A DNA stretch of 64,000 nt from CAJCJE01 sp035948315 (GTDB lineage: Bacteria > Actinomycetota > Actinomycetes > Mycobacteriales > Pseudonocardiaceae). The notes under the pieces are model-generated. The model had not been told where the DNA came from. It ran no database searches and saw nothing but the letters and a program-made list of their open reading frames with translations. The translations under genes were made by a program, and so were the position numbers. The first letter of the stretch is position 1, and each line of letters starts with the position of its first letter. Location: contig DASZJG010000015.1 of the NCBI GenBank assembly GCA_035948315.1, positions 38,900 through 102,899 of the forward strand, in the 5' to 3' direction. Of the stretch, positions 42,746 to 51,973 are shown one piece after another.

Positions 42746-44732
42746 GTGGTTCCTCCTCGTCCAGGACGGCGAGCACCGAGCCGCTGGCCACCTGGGCTCC
42801 GATGCTTGCGCTCAGCTCGGCGACGACGCCACGCGCCGGTGCGTGGATCGTGTGCTCCATCTTCATTGCCTCGATCGCCAGGATCGGCGCCCCCGCATCG
42901 ACGTGGTCGCCGACGGCGACCGCGATGCGGACCACCGTGCCCGGCATCGGCGCGAGCAGTGAACCGGCCTGCGCCGAAGCCGTCGGGTCCGGAAAGCGAT
43001 CGACCTCGGACAGCGTGCTGTGCCCACCGGGGCTATCCACATAGGACATGTTGCCCAGTCTGGTCACGGCGATCTGCCGCCTGCTGCCGGCGATCTCGAT
43101 GTCCACCTCGGTCGGTGTCGCCGCATGCAGCACGAGACCGCTGAGTTCGGTGCCGCCGACGCGGGCGGTCAGCCCGTCCCGATCGATTCGGTAGCTCACC
43201 TCGATCCGGGTGCCAGCCAGCTCGAAGGTGGCGGTCTGCGTGCTGCTCGGGTTGTTGCGCCAGCCAGAGGGCAGCGTCGCCAGCACCGGGCTGTCCCGTC
43301 GCCGGGCCGCGTGCTCGGCCAGTGCCGCGGCGAGCACGTGCGTCTGGATGGTCAGCTCGTCCGGGGCTGCGCACAGCTGGGCCGCTGGATGCCGGTCGAG
43401 GTAGCCGGTGTCGATGGCGCCTGCCTGGAACTCCGGCTCGCGCAGGATGCCCACCAGCAGGTCGCGATTGGTGAGCACGCCGTGCAGCCGGGCCCGCGAC
43501 AGCGCCCCGGCCAGCACCTGCTGGGCGTCCTCCCGCGTCGGCCCGTAGCCGATGACCTTGGCCAGCATGGAGTCGTAGAACGTGCTGATCGCGGTGTGCG
43601 AGGCGAAACCGGCGTCCACCCGCAAGCCCGGTGCCGGGTCGATCTCGAACGTGTGCAGCTCTCCGCTCGTCGGCAGGAAGCCGGCCGCCGCGTCCTCGGC
43701 GTAGAGCCGGGCCTCGATCGCGTGGCCGCTGAAGCTCGCGCCGGTCACCGTCGGCGGTAGCGCTTTGCCTGCCGCTACCTGCAACTGCACCTTCACCAGG
43801 TCGATGCCGGTGATCAGCTCGGTCACCGGGTGCTCGACCTGCAGCCGGGTGTTGACCTCCAGGAAGTAGAAGCTGCCGGAGGCGTCGAGCACGAACTCGA
43901 CCGTGCCGGCACCGACGTAGCCGATGGCCTTGCCCGCGGCCACGGCGGCGCGACACAGTTCGGCTCGCAGTTCCTCGCCGACCACCGGTGACGGCGCCTC
44001 TTCGATGATCTTCTGGTAGCGCCGCTGGATCGAGCACTCCCGCTCGAAAAGGTGCACCACCGTGCCGGCCTTGTCGCCGACGATCTGCACCTCGATGTGA
44101 CGCGGTGCGGCGACGAACCGCTCCAGGAACACCGTGCCGTCGCCGAAGGCGGCCGCGGCCTCCCGCCGCGCTTCGGCCACCGCCGCCACGATCTCCTCGG
44201 CGTCGTGGATGATCCGCATGCCGCGGCCACCGCCGCCGAACGCCGCCTTGACCAGGACCGGGAAGCCGATCTCGGCGGCTGCCGCGCGCAGCTTCGCCGG
44301 ATCGGGCTCGTCGGCCGCATCGAACACCGCACCGGGCAGTACCGGCACGCCGGCCGCCGCCATCAGTCGCTTCGCCGCGATCTTGGAGCCCATCGCCTCG
44401 ATGGCCTCGGGGGTCGGACCGACGAAGGTCAGACCTGCCTCGGCGCAGGCGCGGGCGAAGTCGGCGTTCTCCGACAGGAAGCCGTAACCGGGGTGCACCG
44501 CGTCGGCGCCGGTCCGCCTGGCGGCGGCGATGACCGCATCGCCGCGCAGGTAGGTCTCGGCAGGCGTCGCGCCCGGCAGCCGGATGGCTTCGTCCGCCGC
44601 CCGCACGAACGGCATGTCCGCGTCCGGGTCACTGAAGACGGCGACCGTGCCGATGTCCATCGCCCGCGCCGTGCGGATGATGCGGCCGGCGATCTCGCCG
44701 CGGTTGGCGATCAGGAGTTTCCGTATGGTCAT
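42738..44732 (-). CDS. Acyl-CoA carboxylase alpha subunit: biotin carboxylase with biotin carrier domain
   Basis: 664 residues. The order is: N-terminal biotin-carboxylase domain (KLLIANRGEIAGRIIRTA, HPGYGFLSENADFA), ATP-grasp (KAAFGGGGRGMRII, EVQIVGDKAGTVVHLFERECSIQRR, FLEVNTRLQVEHPVTE), a linker, and a C-terminal biotinyl domain with the biotin lysine in IEAMKMEH and APMPGTVVRIAV. The enzyme carboxylates biotin with ATP and bicarbonate. It pairs with the carboxyltransferase 12 nt upstream to carboxylate a 3-methyl-2-enoyl-CoA (geranyl- or methylcrotonyl-CoA), as inferred from the neighbours. Confidence 0.95.
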   Translation of the reverse strand: MTIRKLLIANRGEIAGRIIRTARAMDIGTVAVFSDPDADMPFVRAADEAIRLPGATPAETYLRGDAVIAAARRTGADAVHPGYGFLSENADFARACAEAGLTFVGPTPEAIEAMGSKIAAKRLMAAAGVPVLPGAVFDAADEPDPAKLRAAAAEIGFPVLVKAAFGGGGRGMRIIHDAEEIVAAVAEARREAAAAFGDGTVFLERFVAAPRHIEVQIVGDKAGTVVHLFERECSIQRRYQKIIEEAPSPVVGEELRAELCRAAVAAGKAIGYVGAGTVEFVLDASGSFYFLEVNTRLQVEHPVTELITGIDLVKVQLQVAAGKALPPTVTGASFSGHAIEARLYAEDAAAGFLPTSGELHTFEIDPAPGLRVDAGFASHTAISTFYDSMLAKVIGYGPTREDAQQVLAGALSRARLHGVLTNRDLLVGILREPEFQAGAIDTGYLDRHPAAQLCAAPDELTIQTHVLAAALAEHAARRRDSPVLATLPSGWRNNPSSTQTATFELAGTRIEVSYRIDRDGLTARVGGTELSGLVLHAATPTEVDIEIAGSRRQIAVTRLGNMSYVDSPGGHSTLSEVDRFPDPTASAQAGSLLAPMPGTVVRIAVAVGDHVDAGAPILAIEAMKMEHTIHAPARGVVAELSASIGAQVASGSVLAVLDEEEPHE

Positions 44733-44744
44733 GGTTGTCCGCCC

Positions 44745-46343
44745 CTACATCCGGAAGACGCCGAAGCCTCGGCGGCCCGCGACAGGACCCGAATGGGCCG
44801 CCGACAGTGCCATCCCGAGCACCGAGCGGGTGTCTCGTGGATCGATGACGCCGTCGTCGTAGAGCCGCGCGGTGACGAAGAAGGCGTGCGACTCCCGTTC
44901 GATCTGGGCCTCGATCTGTTGGCGTCGCGCGTCGTCCGCCGCGCTGTCGAACTCCCGGCCTGCGGCCTGCGCGGACTGCTTTCCGACGATCGACATGACA
45001 CCGGCCAACTGCTGCGCGCCCATCACCGCGAGTTTCGCGTTGGCCCAGGCGAACATGAACCGAGGGTCATATGCCCGACCGGACATCCCGTAGTTGCCGG
45101 CGCCGAAGGACGCCGCCAGGTTGATCGTGATGTGCGGGACGGTCGAGTTCGTCACGGCGTTGATCATCTTCGCGCCGTCCTTGATGATGCCGCCCTGTTC
45201 GTACTGGGTGCCCACCATGTATCCGGTGGTGTTCTGCAGGAAGATCAGCGGGGTGTCGCTCTGGTTGGCCAGCAGGATGAACTCGCTGGCCTTCTTGGCC
45301 TCTTCGCTGAACAGCACCCCACGCTCGTTGGCCAGCACGCCGACCGGATAACCGTGCACCGAGGCCCAGCCGGTGACCAGGCTGGTGCCGTACCTGCGTT
45401 TGTACTCACTGAACCGGGAGCCGTCCACGACGCGGGCAAGTACCTCCCGTGGATCGAAGGGCACCCGGAAGTCCGCGGACACGATGCCCAGCAGCTCGTC
45501 GGAGTCGTAGCGCGGCTCGTCGGCAGGCAGGCTCGGCGCCGGCCCGAGTTTGCGCCAGCGGATCTGCTCGACGATTTCCCTGCCGATGCGGATGCAGTCC
45601 ACCTCGTCGACGGCGAAGTGGTCGGCGACACCGGAAACCCGCGAGTGCATGTCGGCACCGCCGAGCTGTTCGTCGTCGGCGTCCTCGCCGGTGGCCATCT
45701 TCACCAGCGGCGGTCCGCCGAGGAAAACCTTGGCCTGGCTGTCGACCAGGACCGCGTAGTCGCACATTCCCGGTACGTAGGCACCGCCCGCCGTGGAGTT
45801 GCCGAACACCAGCGCGATCGTGGTGACACCCATCGCGGACAGTTCCGTCAGATCGTGGAAGATCTTGCCGGCGAACACGAACAGCTCGGACTGGGTCGGC
45901 AGATCGGCGCCGCCGGACTCGACGAGGTTGATCACCGGCAGCCGGTTGCGGCGGGCGATTTCCAGTGCCCGCAACGTCTTACGCAGCGTGTAGGGATTCA
46001 TCGCGCCGCCACGCACCGTCGGATCGTGCGCGATCAGCACACACTCCACACCGGACACCACGCCGATGCAGGTCACGATGCTCGCACCAACGGCGAAATC
46101 GCTGCCCCATGCCGCGAGCGCGGACAGTTCGAGCAGCGGCGAATCGCGGTCGACGAGTAGTTCGATGCGTTCCCGTGCGAGCAGCCGGCCTCGGGCTCGA
46201 TGCCGCTGGGCGTATTTCACCCCGCCACCGCCCCGCGCCAGCTCCAACTGCTCGTTCAGCGCGGCTATGGCCGACAGCTGGGCCTTCCTGTTGGTCAGGT
46301 AGACCTCGCCGGTTGTATCTACACTCGATCGTAGAACCGCCAC
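44745..46343 (-). CDS. Acyl-CoA carboxylase beta subunit: carboxyltransferase (AtuC/LiuB-like)
   Basis: 532 residues, the length of geranyl-/methylcrotonyl-CoA carboxylase beta chains. Seen: RHRARGRLLARERIELLVD, PVINLVESGGADLPTQSE, VFGNSTAGGAYVPGMCDYAVLVD, FLGGPPLVKMATGEDADDEQLGGADMHSRVSGVADH in blocks, QNTTGYMVGTQYEQGGIIKDGAKM and NYGMSGRAYDPRFMFAWANA. The QNTTGYMVG motif followed by the YEQGG segment is the methylcrotonyl/geranyl type, not propionyl. GTG at 46343 is chosen (GGAGG 4 nt upstream; the family starts VLRSTVDT-like). First gene of the seven-gene Atu-like operon. Confidence 0.94.
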   Translation of the reverse strand: MAVLRSSVDTTGEVYLTNRKAQLSAIAALNEQLELARGGGGVKYAQRHRARGRLLARERIELLVDRDSPLLELSALAAWGSDFAVGASIVTCIGVVSGVECVLIAHDPTVRGGAMNPYTLRKTLRALEIARRNRLPVINLVESGGADLPTQSELFVFAGKIFHDLTELSAMGVTTIALVFGNSTAGGAYVPGMCDYAVLVDSQAKVFLGGPPLVKMATGEDADDEQLGGADMHSRVSGVADHFAVDEVDCIRIGREIVEQIRWRKLGPAPSLPADEPRYDSDELLGIVSADFRVPFDPREVLARVVDGSRFSEYKRRYGTSLVTGWASVHGYPVGVLANERGVLFSEEAKKASEFILLANQSDTPLIFLQNTTGYMVGTQYEQGGIIKDGAKMINAVTNSTVPHITINLAASFGAGNYGMSGRAYDPRFMFAWANAKLAVMGAQQLAGVMSIVGKQSAQAAGREFDSAADDARRQQIEAQIERESHAFFVTARLYDDGVIDPRDTRSVLGMALSAAHSGPVAGRRGFGVFRM

Positions 46344-46553
46344 AAGGCCTCCGTTCACCCGTTGAAGTTTACGACGGTTCACATTAGCGCACCTGGGCGG
46401 TGGGTGCTAGGGCGTGCTTCGTCATCGATCTCGCCCTCATCTGAGCTGGTAGTTCTTCTCAAGAAACAGCTCTTCCCAAGACGACGAGCAATGTCTACGC
46501 TGCTCGTGTGTAGTGAATGGCGAATCACTTCGACGGAGAAGGGTGCTGCCGGT
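46344..46553. promoter_or_regulatory. Divergent promoter region of the Atu-like cluster
   Basis: 210 bp between the carboxyltransferase (minus) and the first acyl-CoA ligase (plus). It contains AGTGA-N8-TCACT at 46512-46529, a direct pair of GTTCAC near 46354 and 46377, and a GTTCTT-CTC-AAGAAAC near-palindrome at about 46452. One of these may be the TetR operator; none is decisive by eye. Confidence 0.55.
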
Positions 46554-48236
46554 ATGGATGCGAACCTCGATGTGACCAGCCTGCACGGCCGTCGGGCCGA
46601 GCGCCGATGGGAACGGACCAGTGTCGGCGACCTGCTGGAACGGATGACCTGGAGTTTTCCGGACAAGGACGCGATCATCGGCCGGGAGGGTGCCTACACC
46701 GACGAGCGTTTCCGCCGGCTGACCTATCGCCAGGCGGACGAGCTGGCGAACCAGCTCGCCAACGGTCTGCTGGCCAGTGGGTTGCGTCGTGGTGACGTGG
46801 TCAGCATGTTCTGCGAGAACACGGTCGAGGCATTCGTGACCAAACTGGGCATCGCCAAGGCGGGGCTGGTCGCCGCGCCGATGAACCCGATGATGGCGCC
46901 GGACATGGTGGCGGCCATGGTCGACCTGGTCGCCCCCAAACTGGCCGTGGTCGACGCGGAACTGTGGCCACGCGCGCAGGCACCGTTCACCGCGGCCGGC
47001 CTCCGGGTCGCCATCACGATCCCCGTCGGCGGAGGCCCGGTACCCGGCAGCCTCTCCTTCGCCGACTTCGTCCGTGACCAGCCCACCACCGAACCGGACG
47101 TGACGATCCACGGCGACGACATCTGGGAGATCCTGTTCACCTCCGGCACGACCGCCCTGCCCAAAGGCGTGATGATCTCCCACACCTGCAGTTACCTGGC
47201 CGCCTACGGCTTCGCGCTGTCCCTGACCCGGGGCCTGCGACTGGAGTCCGACCTGCGGGTCGGCACCTTTCTCCCGATGATCTACCACGTCGGCGACCAG
47301 CCATTCACCTATTCGGTGTTTCTTTCCGGCGGCACGCTGGTCCTGGGCAGGCGACCGGCGGCCGAGCCGATCGCCGAGATGATCTCCGAAGAGCGGATCA
47401 CCGCCGCATGGTGCGGATCGCCCGCGATGATCACCGCTCTCGACGCGGCCCTGACCGCCCGGCCGGAACTGGACGCCAGCAGCCTCAAGGTCGTCGTCTA
47501 CGGCTGGGCCGCGCTCGCTCCTGCCGTGCTGGCCTCGATGAAACGACACTGCGGTGCGGATCTGGTGGTCTTCGAGATCTTCGGCCAGACCGAATCCATA
47601 TCCTGCCACCGGTTCTGGCCGGACAAATGGCCGGAGGTCTACGCGCGCACCGCGCCGCAGGACAACTACGTCGGCGTGCCGAGCCCGATCCTGGCCTCGA
47701 CGGTGCTCGATCCCTTCGGCGAGGACCTTGCCGCATCGCCTGGGGTCGCGGGCGAGGCGGTGTACCGCTCGCCGTCGATGATGTCCGGCTACTACCGCGA
47801 CGAGCCCGCCACCCGGGAGGCATTTCGCTACGGCTGGTTCCACTCCGGCGACAGCTGCGCCTATGACGCCGACGGTCTGCGGGTGATGCTCGACCGGTAC
47901 AAGGACGTCGTGAAGAGCGGTGGCGAGAACGTCTCCAGCCTTCGGGTGGAGGCGGTGCTCGGCGCGCATCCCGCTGTCGCCAGGGCCGTGGTCATCGGCC
48001 TGCCGCACCCGCACTGGGGCGAGGCTGTCACCGGCGTCGTCGTGCTGGACCCGGGACACCAGGTCACCGAGGACGACCTGATCGCGCACTGCCGAGAATG
48101 GCTCGCCGGATACGAGACGCCCAAGAGAGTCCTGTTCGTCGACGAACTGCCGGAGACCGTGGGCGGCAAGGTCCTCAAGTACAAGCTCCGCGCCGCGTAC
48201 GCGGCGCAGTTCGCCGACCTCGGAGTGCCTCGGTGA
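46554..48236 (+). CDS. Acyl-CoA synthetase (AMP-forming)
   Basis: 560 residues of the ANL superfamily. Motif A3 is LFTSGTTALPKGVMIS, the A5 region FEIFGQTESISCH, A7 YGWFHSGDSC, A8 LDRYKDVVKSGGENVSSLRVEA and the C-terminal lysine is in VGGKVLKYKLR. It activates a free acid with ATP and CoA. The ATG at 46554 is preferred: GGAGAAGG lies upstream and the in-frame extension to 46362 is not protein-like. It is divergent from the carboxylase operon and overlaps a second ligase by 4 nt. In the Atu model it would activate citronellic, geranic or a similar branched acid. Confidence 0.92.
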   Translation: MDANLDVTSLHGRRAERRWERTSVGDLLERMTWSFPDKDAIIGREGAYTDERFRRLTYRQADELANQLANGLLASGLRRGDVVSMFCENTVEAFVTKLGIAKAGLVAAPMNPMMAPDMVAAMVDLVAPKLAVVDAELWPRAQAPFTAAGLRVAITIPVGGGPVPGSLSFADFVRDQPTTEPDVTIHGDDIWEILFTSGTTALPKGVMISHTCSYLAAYGFALSLTRGLRLESDLRVGTFLPMIYHVGDQPFTYSVFLSGGTLVLGRRPAAEPIAEMISEERITAAWCGSPAMITALDAALTARPELDASSLKVVVYGWAALAPAVLASMKRHCGADLVVFEIFGQTESISCHRFWPDKWPEVYARTAPQDNYVGVPSPILASTVLDPFGEDLAASPGVAGEAVYRSPSMMSGYYRDEPATREAFRYGWFHSGDSCAYDADGLRVMLDRYKDVVKSGGENVSSLRVEAVLGAHPAVARAVVIGLPHPHWGEAVTGVVVLDPGHQVTEDDLIAHCREWLAGYETPKRVLFVDELPETVGGKVLKYKLRAAYAAQFADLGVPR

Positions 48237-48259
48237 ATCAGGTGCATCAGGTGAATCAG
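48233..48259 (+). repeat. Triplicated 9-bp start-codon repeat
   Basis: Three near-identical 9-mers (GTGAATCAG, GTGCATCAG, GTGAATCAG) run from the start codon of the second acyl-CoA synthetase. Each begins with an in-frame GTG, so the gene has three spaced alternative starts. It encodes the N-terminus MNQVHQVNQ. Confidence 0.85.
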
Positions 48260-49843
48260 GATGTCTCGCGAAACCTGGCCCAACGCGTCAACGTCGGCGA
48301 TTCGCTGACCCGCAGCGCGGTGACCCGGCCGACCCACCGGGCCGTTGTCGACGGGGCCCGCTCCTGGACGTACGCCGAGTTCGACTCGTGGGTCAACCGG
48401 CTGGCCAACGGCCTGGCCGAACTCGGCTACCAGCGCGGGGACGCGCTCGCGTTGGCCGCGGGCAACAGCGCGGAATTCCTCGCCGTCTACTACGCCTGCG
48501 CGAAACTCGGCGTGGTGTGCGTGCCGATCAACCTTGGCTGGCGCCGCGACGAGATCGCCTACGTGCTCGACCACTCGCGGGCGCGCGGCCTGGTCGCCGA
48601 GACCCAGCTCCTCGACACGATGTCCGAGGCCGTGAGCAAGGCGTCCTCGGTCGTCGATCTGATCGTCGCACCGGGGACCGGCGGGCCCGGTGACACCTCG
48701 GTCGGCGACCGCCGGTGGCGACCGCTGGCCGAGTTGCTCGCCGAGGATGCGAGCACCCCCGAGGTGCTGGTGGCGGACCGCGATCCGCTCAGCTACCTCT
48801 ACACCTCGGGCACCACGTCCTTTCCCAAGGGAGTCGTCGCTTCGCACCTGGCGATCTACCTGGAGTCGATGTCGGCAGCGCTGGATTCCGGATGGCGGGC
48901 CGACGACCGGTTCGTCGCCATGCTGCCGCTGTTCCACACCGCCCAGCTCAACGCGTTCTGCACTCCCGCGATCATGGTCGGTGCCACCATCCATCTGAGG
49001 CGCGGCTTCGATCCCGGCACGTTCCTGGACACCATCGAAACCGAGCGCATCACCCAGGTGTTCGGGCTGCCGATGATGTACCGGGCCACCTTGGCGCATC
49101 CCTCGTTCGCCGGACGTGACCTGAGCAGCCTGCGCCGGGCGGTGTATGCGATGGCGCCGATGCCGGACAGGCTGATTCGGGCCTGTCTTGACGGGTTCGG
49201 CTGTGACTTCGCGTTGCTGTTCGGGCAGACCGAGATGAGCCCCATCGCGACCCTGTTCCGGCCGGAACACCAGCTGACGCACATCGGCGCGGTGGGTACC
49301 GCGCTGACCGGCGTGCAGGTCTGCATCATGGCGCAGGACGGGACGCTGCTGCCGGCAGGCGAAACCGGCGAGATCGTCTACCGCGCGCCGTCGGTGATGA
49401 CCGAGTACCTGCGCGATGACGAGGCCACCGGCGCCGCGTTCGCGCATGGCTGGTTCCATTCCGGCGACGTGGGCAGTCGCGGTGAGGATGGCATGCTCTG
49501 GTTCTCCGACCGCTCGAAGGACGTCATCAAGACCGGTGGCGAGAACGTGGCGTCGATCGAGGTGGAGAAGGCGATCTACGCCGCCGACCCGGCCGTCGCT
49601 GAGGTGGTGGTCGTCGGGCTGCCACACGATCGATGGACCGAGGCGATCACCGCCATCGTCATCGGGCAGACGGGCAAGCACGTCGATCCGGACGCACTGC
49701 GCGGTGTCCTGCGGGCGCATCTGGACGCCTACAAGGTTCCGAAGGACGTCATCGTCGTGGACGCCTTTCCGCGAACCTCGACCGGAAAGGTCCAGAAGAA
49801 CGTCCTGCGCGAGCGGTTCGCCGATCACTACCGGCAACGGTAG
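48233..49843 (+). CDS. Acyl-CoA synthetase (AMP-forming), second copy
   Basis: 536 residues. SYLYTSGTTSFPKGVVAS (A3), LLFGQTEMSPIATL (A5), HGWFHSGDVGSRG (A7), SDRSKDVIKTGGENVASIEVEKA (A8) and the catalytic lysine in TSTGKVQKNVL are all present. GTG at 48233 overlaps the stop of the first ligase in GTGA; two more GTG codons follow at 9-nt steps in a tandem repeat and are also possible starts. It is not a close duplicate of its neighbour, so the two ligases probably take different chain types. A strong terminator follows 21 nt after the stop. Confidence 0.92.
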   Translation: MNQVHQVNQDVSRNLAQRVNVGDSLTRSAVTRPTHRAVVDGARSWTYAEFDSWVNRLANGLAELGYQRGDALALAAGNSAEFLAVYYACAKLGVVCVPINLGWRRDEIAYVLDHSRARGLVAETQLLDTMSEAVSKASSVVDLIVAPGTGGPGDTSVGDRRWRPLAELLAEDASTPEVLVADRDPLSYLYTSGTTSFPKGVVASHLAIYLESMSAALDSGWRADDRFVAMLPLFHTAQLNAFCTPAIMVGATIHLRRGFDPGTFLDTIETERITQVFGLPMMYRATLAHPSFAGRDLSSLRRAVYAMAPMPDRLIRACLDGFGCDFALLFGQTEMSPIATLFRPEHQLTHIGAVGTALTGVQVCIMAQDGTLLPAGETGEIVYRAPSVMTEYLRDDEATGAAFAHGWFHSGDVGSRGEDGMLWFSDRSKDVIKTGGENVASIEVEKAIYAADPAVAEVVVVGLPHDRWTEAITAIVIGQTGKHVDPDALRGVLRAHLDAYKVPKDVIVVDAFPRTSTGKVQKNVLRERFADHYRQR

Positions 49844-49863
49844 TCGCCGGTAGGTACGGAAAT

Positions 49864-49901
49864 CCCTGGTGCGCTTGACGTTCGCGTCAAGCGCACCAGG
49901 G
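49864..49901. terminator. Strong bidirectional hairpin terminator
   Basis: A perfect 17-bp stem (CCCTGGTGCGCTTGACG and its exact complement) is closed by a TTCG tetraloop. It stands between the end of the second acyl-CoA synthetase (plus) and the end of the secreted hydrolase (minus), stopping both. Confidence 0.95.
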
Positions 49902-49916
49902 GCTGTGTGGGACAGT

Positions 49917-51242
49917 TCAGATTCCGCCGAGCAGTCCTTCGGGGAAGGTGCCGACGAGCTGGTCGACCAGGTTGCCGACCGGGGCGAGCAGACCGGACAT
50001 GTCCGGGATCGGGTCGGTGTTGCCGCCCAATCCTGGCACGACGTCGCTGGCCTGCTGGATCGTTGCGACCACGGGCTCGACGGCGTTCACCACCAGTGCG
50101 TTGGTCAGCGTCGATGCCGCGCTCGGTGCGGGGGTGGGCGGCGTCGGGACCGCAGGCGCCGTGCCCGGTGCGGTGCCGGTCGCACCGGCGCCGTGGCCGA
50201 TGTAGTTGTCCGAGAACGCCAGCATCTGTGCGTTCGTGGTGGGCGCACTGGGCTCCAGCTGCAGGTCATGGCCGGAGTTCGGAGCCAGGTAGCCGACAAC
50301 TGTCGCATTCGGACCATAGAAGGGCCGTTCGAAGGCGGCGAGGGCGGCGGAGGACGAACAGCTCGGTCCGAGCAGCCCGCAGATGAATGGGTCACCCGCG
50401 CCGACCACCTCGTCCACCGGGATGTTCAGGGTACGGTCCACATTGAGCACGTTGTACGCCGCCAGGGTGGCCAGCTCGACCAGATTGCCCGTCTGCTTGA
50501 GCTGCTCGTCGGTCGCGATCACGTTGGGATCGGTGTCCGCTGTGTTGTAGAAGCCGCCCCTGGTGCCGGGATCGCTAGTCAGGTAGGCCACATCGAGACC
50601 GCTGGCGCTGAACTTGGGATCGCCCGCTGCGGGGTAGTCGTCGGCGATGATCTTCGAGACGACGTTGACGTAGTTCAACGAGTGTGCGATGCCCGTGGTG
50701 ATGATCGCGTCGGCATCCTTGTACAGGCCCGCCTCTGTCATGGTGACGAGTGAACCGAGACTGTGGCCAACCTCGACCACCTTCTGGAACTGCTGGCCGA
50801 GCTGTCCTGAGCGCAGCGCCTGCACCGTCTGGTGCACCGTGCTGACGTCGGCGTAGAAGGTGTCGAACGCGCTGAGCGGATGCGAGGACTGGCCGTCACC
50901 GAGCCGGTCGATGTCCAAAGTGGCGTAACCGTCCCGATTCGCGGCACGTACGTAGGAGTAGGTGTCCGGCTGGTAGGGCAGATCCCAGTAGTTGCGATCG
51001 TAGGTCCAGCCATGGATGAGCAGTTGGACGGCCGTCGCGTTCGGCGGGACGCACAGCGTTGCTGCGATGTCACCGCTCTGGCCGGCCGCGCTGACCGGAA
51101 CGCTCACGTTGCGGCATGTTGTCGTCTCGGTGGCCGACGCGGGCGATGCCGCGCAGACCAGTCCAGCGGTCGCGATCAGGATCGCGGCCGACAGGGCGAA
51201 CGGTCGTCGCCCCCATGATGTGACGGGTCGGTGAATGGACAC
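49917..51242 (-). CDS. Secreted alpha/beta hydrolase
   Basis: 441 residues. The N-terminus is a Sec signal peptide (arginine-rich start, FALSAAILIATAGLVCAAS, then ASA before T-E-T). The core has VQLLIHGWTYDRNYWD, DRLGDGQSSHPLSAF, the nucleophile serine in VVEVGHSLGSLVTM and the late histidine in APNSGHDLQLEP. A C-terminal low-complexity tail rich in Ala, Pro and Thr follows (TAPGTAPAVPTPPTPAPS), ending in a hydrophobic stretch, perhaps a surface anchor or amphipathic tail. GTG start with GGAG 8 nt upstream. It resembles actinobacterial exported lipase/esterase-like proteins of unknown substrate. Confidence 0.88.
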   Translation of the reverse strand: MSIHRPVTSWGRRPFALSAAILIATAGLVCAASPASATETTTCRNVSVPVSAAGQSGDIAATLCVPPNATAVQLLIHGWTYDRNYWDLPYQPDTYSYVRAANRDGYATLDIDRLGDGQSSHPLSAFDTFYADVSTVHQTVQALRSGQLGQQFQKVVEVGHSLGSLVTMTEAGLYKDADAIITTGIAHSLNYVNVVSKIIADDYPAAGDPKFSASGLDVAYLTSDPGTRGGFYNTADTDPNVIATDEQLKQTGNLVELATLAAYNVLNVDRTLNIPVDEVVGAGDPFICGLLGPSCSSSAALAAFERPFYGPNATVVGYLAPNSGHDLQLEPSAPTTNAQMLAFSDNYIGHGAGATGTAPGTAPAVPTPPTPAPSAASTLTNALVVNAVEPVVATIQQASDVVPGLGGNTDPIPDMSGLLAPVGNLVDQLVGTFPEGLLGGI

Positions 51243-51973
51243 AGGGGACTCCTTTGTCGTGGCGTGTCGACGGAACCCAGATGTGAACGATCAGTAACTG
51301 TTGTTGGGGCCGTGATGTGGGCGTGAGCCGGTAGCAGCACTCGCAGAACAACTGAAGTGCTGGCAAGTTCGGGGCAGGCCGCCGAGATGTCGAGACGGCG
51401 ACCATGGCTCACTAGTGAATAGCCGTTAACTTTTTGGAGAGGCTACCACAGGTGCCATGTGAAACGGGAGTGGTCTGACGGGAGGGCCAAGCGTCGCGGC
51501 CCTGGGCGCGATGCGCTTTCGTGATCGGCACGGAATCGCATGGATGTGCCGTCAGCTCGCCCCAGTCCGTTGAATCGCGATCTGGACCGATGCCCGCATC
51601 TGATGACAGGAGCTGAGCGGCCTCCCGTTCTTCCGGGGAGCCGGCATTCACCTCACGAGGTCAAACCGAGTTCCATCGCGCGCGAGTAGTAGTAGTCGAT
51701 GTAGACCACGGCATGGTGCGCGCGGTCGAGCAGAGCTGTGAGAATCCTGACGATGACCTCTTAGGTGTGAACCAAGGACGATATCATGCGCTGACCTGCG
51801 GAAACGCGACTTTCGCAGGTTGGCGCGGATCCGTTCAGAGTCGTTGGGCGCCGTTCAGGGCTGTTCAGCGTGACTAGCTGCTCCCCATTTGCTCCCCACA
51901 CTGCTCCCCGCAGCTCCCACCACCTACCGGTAGCCGGTTGTCGACTCGCTGCGCGGGGCACGGAGTTTGGCTA
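51243..51973. other. Gene-poor region with relic sequence and short direct repeats
   Basis: About 730 bp with no convincing intact gene. On the minus strand, 51653-51760 reads as 35 protein-like residues (ILTALLDRAHHAVVYIDYYY, then SRAMELGLTS and stop) preceded by an in-frame TAA and without a start, so it may be the tail of a lost gene. TGCTCCCC occurs at 51879, 51890 and 51902, i.e. at 11-12-bp steps. The opposite reading of these repeats gives a VWGANGEQ-like peptide. No RNA gene was recognised. Confidence 0.45.

Noticed and set aside
51412..51651. 79-residue minus-strand frame upstream of the secreted hydrolase
   Set aside because: No ribosome site, no recognisable domain and unremarkable codon use; not called as a gene.
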